From the NCBI RefSeq assembly GCF_900343155.1, contig NZ_OUNG01000003.1, forward strand, positions 310,001-374,000: DNA of 64,000 nt. The letters are read 5' to 3'. The notes under the pieces were generated by a model. That model saw nothing but the letters and a program-made list of their open reading frames with translations, searched no databases and was not told where the DNA came from. Numbering within the stretch: the stretch's first letter is position 1; each line of letters starts with the position of its first letter. The position numbers were made by a program, and so were the translations under genes. The stretch comes from Lactimicrobium massiliense (GTDB lineage Bacteria > Bacillota_I > Bacilli_A > Erysipelotrichales > Erysipelotrichaceae). Shown one piece after another: positions 50,814-58,791 of the stretch.

Positions 50814-50833
50814 CCCGGCAATTCATTGCTGGG
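50814..50833 (+). repeat. IS-C left-end hairpin
   Basis: CCCGGCAAT, loop TC, ATTGCTGGG. The tnpA stop codon (50823-50825) falls in the loop. The stem-loop geometry, with a TC loop, mirrors the right-end hairpin at 52852-52871. Confidence 0.6.
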
Positions 50834-51305
50834 AGGAATTGCTTTTCTTTTCTCTTGCGGGTGAGTGATCTCCACCTTTGCCGTCATACTGATTTTGGAT
50901 ATACCGTTTTACTGTTTCTTTGCTCATGTTGCCAACACTGCCAACATAATAGCTTGGCGCCCATAGCTTATCACCCCAGAACATCGCTTTTCTAATTTCT
51001 GGATGTGCTTTCAGAAACAGTCTGGCAGATGCTCCTTTCAGGTTTTTTACCACATCAGTAATGCTGTACTTTGGCTTGAAACTGCACAGCAAATGGATAT
51101 ATTCTGGCATCACTTCCATTTCCTGAATGTCTACATCTGCCTGCTTTGCAAGACTTTGCAGAATATCTTTCATCTCATTCACAAGCTCAGGCGTTGTAAA
51201 CCATGGATTACGGTACTTCGTACACCAGATAATATGAAAGTGCAGATTATACACATATCCACGTTCATAAATGGCATCTTCGATTCGATCTATATGTCTC
51301 TTCAT
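50823..51305 (-). CDS. tnpA: IS200/IS605 Y1 transposase TnpA with YIH in place of HUH (IS-C)
   Basis: 160 residues from MKRHIDRIEDAIYERG. It has the usual FHIIWCTKYRNP start, the WAPSYYVGSVG block and catalytic Tyr135 in VKRYIQNQ. The HUH motif reads MPEYIHLLC: Tyr69 replaces the first metal-binding histidine and His71 remains. It also has a 20-residue charged tail. Either this is a tolerated variant of a sublineage or the enzyme is impaired. The longer upstream frame lacks a ribosome site and is not used. Confidence 0.88.
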   Translation of the reverse strand: MKRHIDRIEDAIYERGYVYNLHFHIIWCTKYRNPWFTTPELVNEMKDILQSLAKQADVDIQEMEVMPEYIHLLCSFKPKYSITDVVKNLKGASARLFLKAHPEIRKAMFWGDKLWAPSYYVGSVGNMSKETVKRYIQNQYDGKGGDHSPAREKKSNSSQQ

Positions 51306-51367
51306 ATGTATCCTCTTTTTTGTTTTATATATCATATGTATACCATATATAATAAGCAATATATATG

Positions 51368-51382
51368 TGTTATAATTATAAC
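51368..51382 (+). promoter_or_regulatory. Extended -10 promoter of IS-C tnpB, leaderless start
   Basis: TG-T-TATAAT followed by TATAAC and then the ATG at 51383. No Shine-Dalgarno is present. An upstream in-frame ATG at 51365 lies before the -10 box and cannot be the start of this transcript. Confidence 0.55.
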
Positions 51383-52678
51383 ATGAAGAAGATGTCTGAT
51401 TACATGTTCCATATTGGACTGCAGATGCGTGTATATCCGTCTGATCGACAAAAGGCAATGATTCGCATGAACGGCGGCGCCTCACGCTTTGTATACAATC
51501 GTCTGGTGGCTGTGCACAATGAGATGTTCCGTCTGAGAAAAAGTGCATCACTGTCTCCAACAGACACAGAAAGGCTTGCATATCTGGCATCTGCATATGG
51601 TGATGCAAAATCTATCAAGAACGCAATTCCTTTCTTGTGGGACTGCGATTCAGACATGGTACTTCATGCCATTATGAACTATAAGCGGGCGTGGAGTCAG
51701 TTCAGAAAAGTGAAAGGGACCAGTATTCCGACATTCCACAAGTTTGACAACACGTATTGCTATCAGACCAGCAATCACTATGCCGGAAAGAAGTTGAATA
51801 CCATTCCACACGTTGTCGGCCTGTACGAAGGAAGCGTACGCTTTACAGACAGGAATCATCTTGTGCTGCCGATGCTTGGCACGATCCGCATGAAAGGTTC
51901 CCGCAAGCTGATTGATGCGCTGCTGAATCGTGTTGCAGAAACACGCATTGGCACTGTTGCCATCAGGATGGATGCGTGCGGAGACTGCTATATTTCGCTT
52001 GCTCTGGCATCAGACGAACCATTTCATACTGCTTATGCCAGCACTGGCAGAGCGGCAGGCATGGATCTGAACCTTTCCAACTTTCTGATGGACAGTGATG
52101 GCTGTGTGATCGAATCACCGCGTTATCTGAAACGGGCAGAAAAGAAGTTGCGCAAAGCGCAGCGCGCCCTTTCGCGAAAGTACGAAGCTGCCAGACGAGA
52201 TGGCCGAGACTATCGTACGTGCAGAAATTATCAGGAAGCACGTCTCAAACTGGCCAAATGCCATCGTCATGTGGCAAATCAGAGATTGGACTTTATCAGA
52301 TGTACAGCAGACAAAGAAGTCAAAAGCCACGACTATTTGTTTGCCGAGGATCTCAAAGTTCGAAATTTGAAAAAGAGCCACAAATTGGCAAAGGCAATCT
52401 CAGACAGTGGATGGAGAACTTTTCTGACTGAGCTGCAAAACACAGCTTCCAAACGCGGAAAGATATGTCTGCTAGTCAATCCCAGAAACACGACACAGAC
52501 CTGCTCGTCATGCGGCTATGTCATGTCAGACGACAACAGAATCGTACTGGGGCAGGAAGAATGGGCGTGCCCAATATGCGGCACACACCATGTACGTGAT
52601 TATAACGCTGCCATCAATATCAAAAATGCTGGTCTTGCCTTACTGCAGGAATCCGGCATTGCGATAGATATCCGCTGA
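51383..52678 (+). CDS. tnpB: TnpB RNA-guided nuclease (IS-C)
   Basis: 431 residues. RuvC residues Asp228 (AGMDLNLSN), Glu322 (LFAEDLKV) and Asp406 (HVRDYNAA), with an intact zinc ribbon (Cys374, 377, 396, 399). Well diverged from the IS-A TnpB. Predicted to be active and guided by RNA from its own right end. Confidence 0.94.
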   Translation: MKKMSDYMFHIGLQMRVYPSDRQKAMIRMNGGASRFVYNRLVAVHNEMFRLRKSASLSPTDTERLAYLASAYGDAKSIKNAIPFLWDCDSDMVLHAIMNYKRAWSQFRKVKGTSIPTFHKFDNTYCYQTSNHYAGKKLNTIPHVVGLYEGSVRFTDRNHLVLPMLGTIRMKGSRKLIDALLNRVAETRIGTVAIRMDACGDCYISLALASDEPFHTAYASTGRAAGMDLNLSNFLMDSDGCVIESPRYLKRAEKKLRKAQRALSRKYEAARRDGRDYRTCRNYQEARLKLAKCHRHVANQRLDFIRCTADKEVKSHDYLFAEDLKVRNLKKSHKLAKAISDSGWRTFLTELQNTASKRGKICLLVNPRNTTQTCSSCGYVMSDDNRIVLGQEEWACPICGTHHVRDYNAAINIKNAGLALLQESGIAIDIR

Positions 52679-52899
52679 TCAGCGGTATGGGCAGTACGTT
52701 TCTGCCCTCATAGTTTGGCAACTCACTATGATAACCGCCCTCTCACTGGCAGACCTCCACTTACCTGCTGCGGCAGATAAGCGAGTCAGCTGTATCAGGG
52801 TAAGTTGGAGTGCATGACTGCACAATCTATGTGCAGTCGTGTTCCTTCAAGCCTGCGGCTTCAGCCGCGGGTAGTTGACCACATTGAGAATCTTTTCTT
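52679..52899 (+). ncRNA. Predicted right end / omegaRNA scaffold and guide of IS-C
   Basis: Hairpin-rich sequence from the tnpB stop to 52879, including GACTGCAC...GTGCAGTC (52817-52839) and the terminal stem at 52852-52871. The guide would be 52880-52899 (starting CACATTGAGA), which is tsaC coding sequence. Inferred from TnpB biology. Confidence 0.5.
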
Positions 52900-53470
52900 T
52901 GGTCAGCGGCCCCTGCCGCAGGATCGGAAGATCTGCCTTTGTGCCATCCACGATCGTACTTGCCTGGCCAAAAGAAACGGCCCCTTCCATCATGCCATCC
53001 AGTAAAGGACACTGCTTTTCAATCTCATCCAGGCTTGTGCATACCGGCTGACCAGACTGATTGGCACTGGTCATATACAGCGGCTCTCCCACAGCCTGAA
53101 TCAGATCATGCAATTTCTTAGATGTGGCAAGACGAATGGCCAGTGTATCCAGGCCGCCATTGACAAAAGATGGCACTTCAGCCTTCTTTTTCAATATGAT
53201 GGTCAATGGGCCTGGCATGAATGCCTGGATGATCTTTCTGCTTGTCTCATCCACTTCACAGATGGTTTCCACCTGGGCAAGATCGGCACACATGATGGGA
53301 AAAGCCTTGGTCAACGGCCTGTTTTTCACATGGCGCAGGTTGTCCTGTGCCTTTTGAGATAACATACGCGCACAGACTCCATATACCGTGTCCGTCGGCA
53401 CCGACAAAACACCATCCGCTTTTAGCACTGCTGCCATTTCATCAATTTCATCACCAGAATATCTTCTCAT
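52847..53470 (-). CDS. tsaC: Threonylcarbamoyl-AMP synthase (TsaC/Sua5/YrdC) with an IS-derived C-terminus
   Basis: 207 residues from MRRYSGDEIDEM. YrdC-fold signatures: DGVLSVPTDTVYGVCA, VKNRPLTKAFPIM, MPGPLTIILKKK, LAIRLATSKKLH and YMTSANQSGQP. It makes threonylcarbamoyl-AMP for the essential t6A37 tRNA modification. The start overlaps the miniprotein stop as TGATG. The last ten residues (VNYPRLKPQA) and the stop are encoded by the IS-C right end, whose hairpin gives PRLKPQA. The original C-terminus was therefore replaced, apparently without loss of the fold. Confidence 0.9.
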   Translation of the reverse strand: MRRYSGDEIDEMAAVLKADGVLSVPTDTVYGVCARMLSQKAQDNLRHVKNRPLTKAFPIMCADLAQVETICEVDETSRKIIQAFMPGPLTIILKKKAEVPSFVNGGLDTLAIRLATSKKLHDLIQAVGEPLYMTSANQSGQPVCTSLDEIEKQCPLLDGMMEGAVSFGQASTIVDGTKADLPILRQGPLTKEKILNVVNYPRLKPQA

Positions 53471-53553
53471 CACATCAACATCGTCATGATCATGCTTGCT
53501 GTAAGCAATACCACCAGCACAATCATGATGCCTTTCATTGCCTTTTTCTTCAT
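53470..53553 (-). CDS. 27-residue membrane miniprotein
   Basis: Reads MKKKAMKGIMIVLVVLLTAS followed by MIMTMLM and TGA: a basic head and one membrane helix. Its ATG overlaps the acyltransferase stop by four bases (ATGA) and its TGA overlaps the tsaC ATG by one base (TGATG), so it sits exactly in a translationally coupled chain. It resembles the short membrane miniproteins of Bacillota such as Prli42 (stressosome anchor) in size and layout, but no specific identity can be claimed. Confidence 0.65.
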   Translation of the reverse strand: MKKKAMKGIMIVLVVLLTASMIMTMLM

Positions 53554-54215
53554 CTGTCTTCTTTTGTCGCAATCGTGCCATTATTCTTATAGATCGAATT
53601 GGCCGGCACTACACCGCGCACACACGATGTAGGGTAAACATTGCTGTTGGGGCCGATGACCGTGCCCGGATTCAACACAGCATTGCAGCCGACTTCCACA
53701 TGGTTGCCAACCATGGCCCCAAACTTCTTCAGACCGGTTTCGATCTGGTTTTTGCCATCATGCACCACCACAAGCTTCTTGTCCGAGCGCACATTGCTGG
53801 TGATCGAACCAGCACCCATATGTGCATAGTAGCCCAGAATCGAATCACCGACATAGTTGTAATGCGGTGTCTGCACATGATCAAACAGGATCACATTCTT
53901 CAGCTCTACACTGTTGCCAACCACACAGTCTGCCCCAACCAGAGCAGAGCCACGGATGAAGGCACAGTGGCGCACTTCTGTACGCGGGCCAATGATGCAT
54001 GGTGCTCCCAGATACGCACTGTCAAACACTTTAGCACTCTTTGCCACCCAGACATTGGGACTGACTTCTGTATATTCATCCTTATCCAGCATCGGTCCAA
54101 GCTTGAGAATCAATTCCTTGATGCCAGCCAGCGCTTCCCATGGATAGGTGAACTGCTGCAGATATTCCTTTGCGATCGTATGATCCAGATCATACATTTC
54201 CTGAATTGTATACAT
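53550..54215 (-). CDS. Left-handed beta-helix acyltransferase-like protein
   Basis: 221 residues from MYTIQEMYDLDHTIAKEYLQ, after GGAGGATAAC. Hexapeptide repeats run through the protein (ALVGADCVVGNSVELKNVIL, MVGNHVEVGCNAVLNPGTVI), as in the C-terminal half of GlmU and related acetyltransferases. No nucleotidyltransferase domain is present. Likely an acyl or acetyl transferase on a sugar nucleotide; the substrate is unknown. Confidence 0.8.
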   Translation of the reverse strand: MYTIQEMYDLDHTIAKEYLQQFTYPWEALAGIKELILKLGPMLDKDEYTEVSPNVWVAKSAKVFDSAYLGAPCIIGPRTEVRHCAFIRGSALVGADCVVGNSVELKNVILFDHVQTPHYNYVGDSILGYYAHMGAGSITSNVRSDKKLVVVHDGKNQIETGLKKFGAMVGNHVEVGCNAVLNPGTVIGPNSNVYPTSCVRGVVPANSIYKNNGTIATKEDR

Positions 54216-54267
54216 GATGGTTATCCTCCCCACAACTATGAGTTTATATACCGCAGTCCAGGTGATG

Positions 54268-55056
54268 TCAATCAGCCTTTACCAGCTTGCAAAGCAGCGC
54301 ATACCTGCCATCCTGCACAAGATCAGAGCACGAGCTGATCAGTACCGTCTGATCAGAAGGAGAAAATGTCTCATTGGACTTGAATGTACTGTTATCCAGG
54401 AAATTCTGCACATATGCCGCATAGTCATTGTCATCCGCAAACGATGTCCGGATATAGGCATCCGTTCCCTGTTTGACAACACCCGCAATCGGATACAGCA
54501 GATAATCCTGATCCGGTGTCAGAAACTCCAGATACGGATGGGCATCATAGTACGACTGATCATTGTAATAATCCAATGTCGTCAGCATCGTATCATCATA
54601 GTGCGAAAAATGATGGCCATAGATTACAGTATTCTTATCGACAAAGCCACGGTTGTTCTGATAGTCCACAAAGATCGTGCCAAAGATACTGTATTCACCA
54701 TCAAGGGTATGACGCAGGTAATAGCTGTTGTCTGATCCATATACAACCGGATAGTCAATCGGCGTATCCGGCTGACGGATCCAGCCTGCTACGTCAGAGT
54801 TCATTGCCTGCAATGCACTCCAGTCGATATTGTCATTCACCAAAGATGTATCAGCAGAAGCAGACGCAGAAGGTGTCGGCGTAGAAACTGTTACAGCCTG
54901 ACGCAGATCTTCATACTTCTGATCATTGGCTTTGTACTGATGCAGCTCAGAATAAATTTTCCAGCCAGAAAATGCGGCCACACAAAGTGATACCACCAGC
55001 ACAACATCCAGAATAATCCGTCCGGATTTCGTCAACTTCTTTTTCTTCTTTGCCAT
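54268..55056 (-). CDS. srtB: Class B sortase
   Basis: 262 residues. A Lys-rich cytoplasmic head, one helix (RIILDVVLVVSLCVAAFSGW), a Ser/Ala linker, then the sortase B domain: DVAGWIRQPDTPIDYPVVYG, active-site His in NTVIYGHHF, Cys in VLISSCSDL, and Arg in DGRYALLCKLV. It joins or anchors surface proteins to the cell wall. No sortase substrate is recognisable beside it. Confidence 0.93.
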   Translation of the reverse strand: MAKKKKKLTKSGRIILDVVLVVSLCVAAFSGWKIYSELHQYKANDQKYEDLRQAVTVSTPTPSASASADTSLVNDNIDWSALQAMNSDVAGWIRQPDTPIDYPVVYGSDNSYYLRHTLDGEYSIFGTIFVDYQNNRGFVDKNTVIYGHHFSHYDDTMLTTLDYYNDQSYYDAHPYLEFLTPDQDYLLYPIAGVVKQGTDAYIRTSFADDNDYAAYVQNFLDNSTFKSNETFSPSDQTVLISSCSDLVQDGRYALLCKLVKAD

Positions 55057-55076
55057 GATGTCATTCTACCACATGA

Positions 55077-55102
55077 AAAGACAGACCCGTTACGGTCTGC
55101 CT
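55077..55102 (-). terminator. Terminator of the LCP genes
   Basis: On the minus strand AGGCAGACC, loop, GGGTCTGTCT, followed by TTTC. It follows the stop of the first LCP gene directly. Confidence 0.8.
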
Positions 55103-56745
55103 CACTGTCCTGTCCAGTCATTCTGTTCCATACCAGCATAATTATAATTGAAATCATAGGAAGAATTGCTGTCAGAGCCATAGTAACCATCTGCACCGGA
55201 AGAATCAGAATCGGAACTGTCATACGAACCATCCGGCAGATCCTGCTGTTCCACCGCAGAGCCATTGATCACATTCTGAATTACCTGTGCCACAAACTCC
55301 ACCTGATTGTCATATGGATACACAACTGACAGATACTCGCCGCCAGCCGATGCACATGGACTGGTTCCTGTCTCACCAAGCACATGGTAATTCACAATAT
55401 CCCAGCTGATATTCTCACTCAGCTGCATCTTGGCAAAGGCATAGATGGAATCACCAGAAAGATCTGTCAGAAACTGCCCATCAAGCGATTTCAAAAGACT
55501 TTCCAGATGTACAACAACCGAAGCACTTGTCAGTTTCTCAATAATGGCCTTCATAACCAGCTGCTGGTGCATCGTTCTGCCGAAGTCACCATCCGGTAAC
55601 GTATGACGTTCACGCACATAGTAAAGAGCATTATCACCATCCAGATGAATATTGCCTTCTTCAAACCAGATTGATGAATCATCAAAGAAGCCAAATGCAT
55701 ATGGATTATCAACATCAACACCGCCAATCGCATCAATGATCGTTCGGAATGTTGTAAAGTTTACTAATACATAATGACTGATTGTATCGCCAAGACCCAG
55801 GTAAGAATTCAGCCCATCCATTGTATTCTGAATGCCGCTGACACCAAGATGAGTCAACTTGTCATAGGCATTGGTACCATAAGCAGGGTTAGGGATATAA
55901 GAATCGCGAGGGAACGACACAATCGCAATCTGATGTGTGGAAGGATTGACCGTAACAATCATATTTACATCGGTGCGTCCTTCTGTATACAGCTGACCTT
56001 CCTCATCATTGCCGCCAATGAAGATCGCAAATGGCTGAGAAGTCAAAGCATCAGAATCTGTAGAACTGCTGGAAGTAGACGCAATCGTATAAGAGCCAAT
56101 CACCGTTGTTTCATTCTTGAAATTGGTATAGGCATCCTGATCCGTAATCATCGATACGTACGAATCTGATAAAACCATGACATCAGCCTGTGCTGTATAC
56201 AGGTATTCTGCTTCCTGCGTAACACTGGAACAATCAACTGTATTTACAGTGCCAAGCTGGCTTTCCACCTGCTGTAATGCATAGCTCTGATTTGTCTTAT
56301 CCGAAGACAGACATGTTGCAAAGGAGGCATTACCATAATCGCTGAGACTGGTTGAAATAGAGCTATTCGAGAAATATTCCGGGTGTTCAGCACGATACGA
56401 TTCATTCATCACGTACAGACGGACTGTTGTCTTATTGCCCGTAACATTGTCGAACAGATTGCTCACCAACGATTCATAGTGAGGCACAAATACATCCGCC
56501 GCTGTCAACGCAATAATTAAAATCGCATCGACTATCTTGATGAACCGGCTCTTTTGGAAGGCAAAAGAAAGCAGTCCTGTGATAAACACGATTGCCGCAA
56601 TCACGATCAGTGCCATCAGTTTCCAATCATCCGGCAGGAACGCAAGTCCAAAGACAATGAATGCAAAGGCTGCAGCTGTAATCAATACAAACAGCCACAC
56701 AAATCTGGCACTCAGAACCCGTTTTTTCTTTTTGCGTTTAGACAT
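55102..56745 (-). CDS. LytR-CpsA-Psr (LCP) family ligase, copy 1
   Basis: 547 residues. Basic head, three helices, a 150-residue extracellular accessory domain (VRLYVMNESYRAEHPEYFSN), then the LCP catalytic core: GRTDVNMIVTVNPSTHQIAI, SFPRDSYIP, GGVDVDNPYAF, YYVRERHTLPDGDFGRTMHQ (phosphate-binding Arg residues). LCP proteins attach teichoic acid or polysaccharide to peptidoglycan. Tail rich in Ser, Asp, Gly, Tyr. Tandem paralogue of the next gene. AGGAGAATGA precedes the start. Confidence 0.93.
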   Translation of the reverse strand: MSKRKKKKRVLSARFVWLFVLITAAAFAFIVFGLAFLPDDWKLMALIVIAAIVFITGLLSFAFQKSRFIKIVDAILIIALTAADVFVPHYESLVSNLFDNVTGNKTTVRLYVMNESYRAEHPEYFSNSSISTSLSDYGNASFATCLSSDKTNQSYALQQVESQLGTVNTVDCSSVTQEAEYLYTAQADVMVLSDSYVSMITDQDAYTNFKNETTVIGSYTIASTSSSSTDSDALTSQPFAIFIGGNDEEGQLYTEGRTDVNMIVTVNPSTHQIAIVSFPRDSYIPNPAYGTNAYDKLTHLGVSGIQNTMDGLNSYLGLGDTISHYVLVNFTTFRTIIDAIGGVDVDNPYAFGFFDDSSIWFEEGNIHLDGDNALYYVRERHTLPDGDFGRTMHQQLVMKAIIEKLTSASVVVHLESLLKSLDGQFLTDLSGDSIYAFAKMQLSENISWDIVNYHVLGETGTSPCASAGGEYLSVVYPYDNQVEFVAQVIQNVINGSAVEQQDLPDGSYDSSDSDSSGADGYYGSDSNSSYDFNYNYAGMEQNDWTGQ

Positions 56746-56768
56746 TCATTCTCCTAATCACTTTTCTA

Positions 56769-58706
56769 TCAGCCAGCATCGCTGCTCGTACTGTCTGTCC
56801 CTGAACTGTCACTGGAATTATTATCCTGACTCTGGCCTCCATCCTGCGAACCGCTGTTATCCGGCTGTGTTGGTGTCTCTGGCTGCACAGGCGTTGTATC
56901 AGACGTAGGAGCACTTTCCGAGCCAGATGAATTCTGACTTGAAGATGACTGATTATTACCAGAATAATTGTTAGGCTGCTGCGATCCCTGCTGCTCCTGA
57001 TACTGATTCTGGTTTGTAGTTTCATTCTGCTGAGAATACTCATTTTCATAGTTCTCAGAGCTGGAGCTGCCGACAGGTTCCACAAGCGTGCCATAACCAT
57101 CCGGCAGATCCTGCTGAGTAATTGTTTCACCAGCTTCCACCTTATCGATCTCACTGCTCACAAAAGAGATCTGATTAGAATACGGCATTACAACTGAAAG
57201 AGGTGTCGATCCAGAAGATGCGCAGACTGAAGTACCAGTCGTTCCCAGAATATGATAATTCACGACATTCCAGCTGATATTCTGATCCAACTGCATTTGA
57301 CAAAGGGAGTATATAGCGGAATCCGAAATATTGGTGAGGAACGTGCCTTTCAACGCCGTCAGCAGAGAATCAAACTTCGTAATGACGGCTGAGCTTGTCA
57401 GCTTGGCAATAATTGCCTTCATCACAATCTGCTGGTGCATCGTTCTGCCAAAATCTCCATCCGGCAGCGTATAACGCTCACGCACATAGTAAAGAGCATT
57501 ATCACCATCCAAGTGAATATTTCCCTGTTCAAACCAGATTGATGAATCTTCAAAGAAACCAAATGCATATGGATTATCGACATCCACACCGCCCAATGCG
57601 TCAATAATGACACGGAACGTTGTGAAGTTAATTAATACATAGTTATTGATTGGTGTCCCAAGCAATGAAGACAGCTCGGTCATCGTATTCTGTAATCCCT
57701 GTAAACCAAGATGGGTCAGCTTGTCCGGACTGTTATTCAATGCAGGATTCGGTACCAGGGAATCACGCGGGAAGGAAGAAATCAGAATCTGATGGCTTGT
57801 CGGATTTACGGTCACCACCATATCCACATCGGTTCTTCCTGTCAAAGACAGTTCACCTTCCTGGTCATTGCCTCCAAAGAAGATGGAGAACGGCTGGGTA
57901 GTCAACTCGGAATCAGATGAAGATATACTGACATCATTGGTTAATTTAATCGTATACAAAACTCTTGTATCACTTGCAAAGGAGGCATATTGTTCAGTAT
58001 CTGTAATCATACTGACATAATCCTGATTCAGGATCAGCACCTGTGCTTCATTGTTATACAAAGCAGAAACCGCATCAGTCATGGAATCTTTGTCAGTCAC
58101 GTTGAGATCCTGTTTTCCCAACAAGTTTTTGACCTCATTTAAAGCATTTCGCTGATTCGTTTGGTCAATTGACATCGTTGTGATAAATGTAGAATCAGAA
58201 TACTGCTTCAGATCGTCAAGTTCATCACTCTTCTTGGAAAAACTGTTCGTATCTGTAAATAGATCTGTATGTGCTTCTTTATACGAATCTGACATCACAT
58301 ACAGATTCATCAGAATATAATTCTCGCTTGTTTCATCACCAGAGCTGATTACATTTGACACCTTGGCCTTATATACGGGCATAAGGCATGACAAAATAGC
58401 CAGTGCACATGCCAAGGCCAGATTGATTACCCGCATCAGAATACGCGGTGACTTCTTCCACTTTGTCAACAGATACAAAGCAACAAGAACAACGGTTAAT
58501 ACAGCGAGAGCATACCATGTCCATTTGCGAGGGAACATCGGCATGTTATAGAAGATCGACACAAAAATAATCGCTGCAATGTAGGCAATAAACCAGAACA
58601 GGATGGGATTGAGATACTTTTTCTTCTTTGTCTTGCGGCTCTTTGGTGTGATTTCAGACACATCAATCTTTTCCGTATTCTCCATGGAGCTGTCGTTATT
58701 TCTCAT
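56769..58706 (-). CDS. LytR-CpsA-Psr (LCP) family ligase, copy 2
   Basis: 645 residues from MRNNDSSMENTEK, after GGAGGGAAGC. Same layout as copy 1 and very similar in the core (GRTDVDMVVTVNPTSHQILI, SFPRDSLVP, YYVRERYTLPDGDFGRTMHQ). It has a long, low-complexity Ser/Gln/Asn/Thr/Asp tail of about 100 residues (QQNETTNQNQYQEQQGSQQP), probably a cell-wall spacer. Promoter-proximal gene of the pair. Confidence 0.93.
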   Translation of the reverse strand: MRNNDSSMENTEKIDVSEITPKSRKTKKKKYLNPILFWFIAYIAAIIFVSIFYNMPMFPRKWTWYALAVLTVVLVALYLLTKWKKSPRILMRVINLALACALAILSCLMPVYKAKVSNVISSGDETSENYILMNLYVMSDSYKEAHTDLFTDTNSFSKKSDELDDLKQYSDSTFITTMSIDQTNQRNALNEVKNLLGKQDLNVTDKDSMTDAVSALYNNEAQVLILNQDYVSMITDTEQYASFASDTRVLYTIKLTNDVSISSSDSELTTQPFSIFFGGNDQEGELSLTGRTDVDMVVTVNPTSHQILISSFPRDSLVPNPALNNSPDKLTHLGLQGLQNTMTELSSLLGTPINNYVLINFTTFRVIIDALGGVDVDNPYAFGFFEDSSIWFEQGNIHLDGDNALYYVRERYTLPDGDFGRTMHQQIVMKAIIAKLTSSAVITKFDSLLTALKGTFLTNISDSAIYSLCQMQLDQNISWNVVNYHILGTTGTSVCASSGSTPLSVVMPYSNQISFVSSEIDKVEAGETITQQDLPDGYGTLVEPVGSSSSENYENEYSQQNETTNQNQYQEQQGSQQPNNYSGNNQSSSSQNSSGSESAPTSDTTPVQPETPTQPDNSGSQDGGQSQDNNSSDSSGTDSTSSDAG

Positions 58707-58791
58707 GCTTCCCTCCTGCTTAAGCGCCAAAATATTTTTATCAGTATACAACAATAAGATGAACAAATTGTAAACATCGTGTCAGACGAAC

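Larger units (their letters stand above)
50786..52879 (+). mobile_element. IS-C, IS200/IS605 element whose right end lies inside tsaC
   Basis: Divergent tnpA (minus) and tnpB (plus), a strong left-end hairpin, and a right end with hairpin CCTGCGGCT-TC-AGCCGCGGG and terminal GTAGTTGAC (52871-52879), which parallels GTAGTTCAC of IS-A. The left limit is approximate. The right end supplies the last ten codons and stop of tsaC. Confidence 0.75.
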
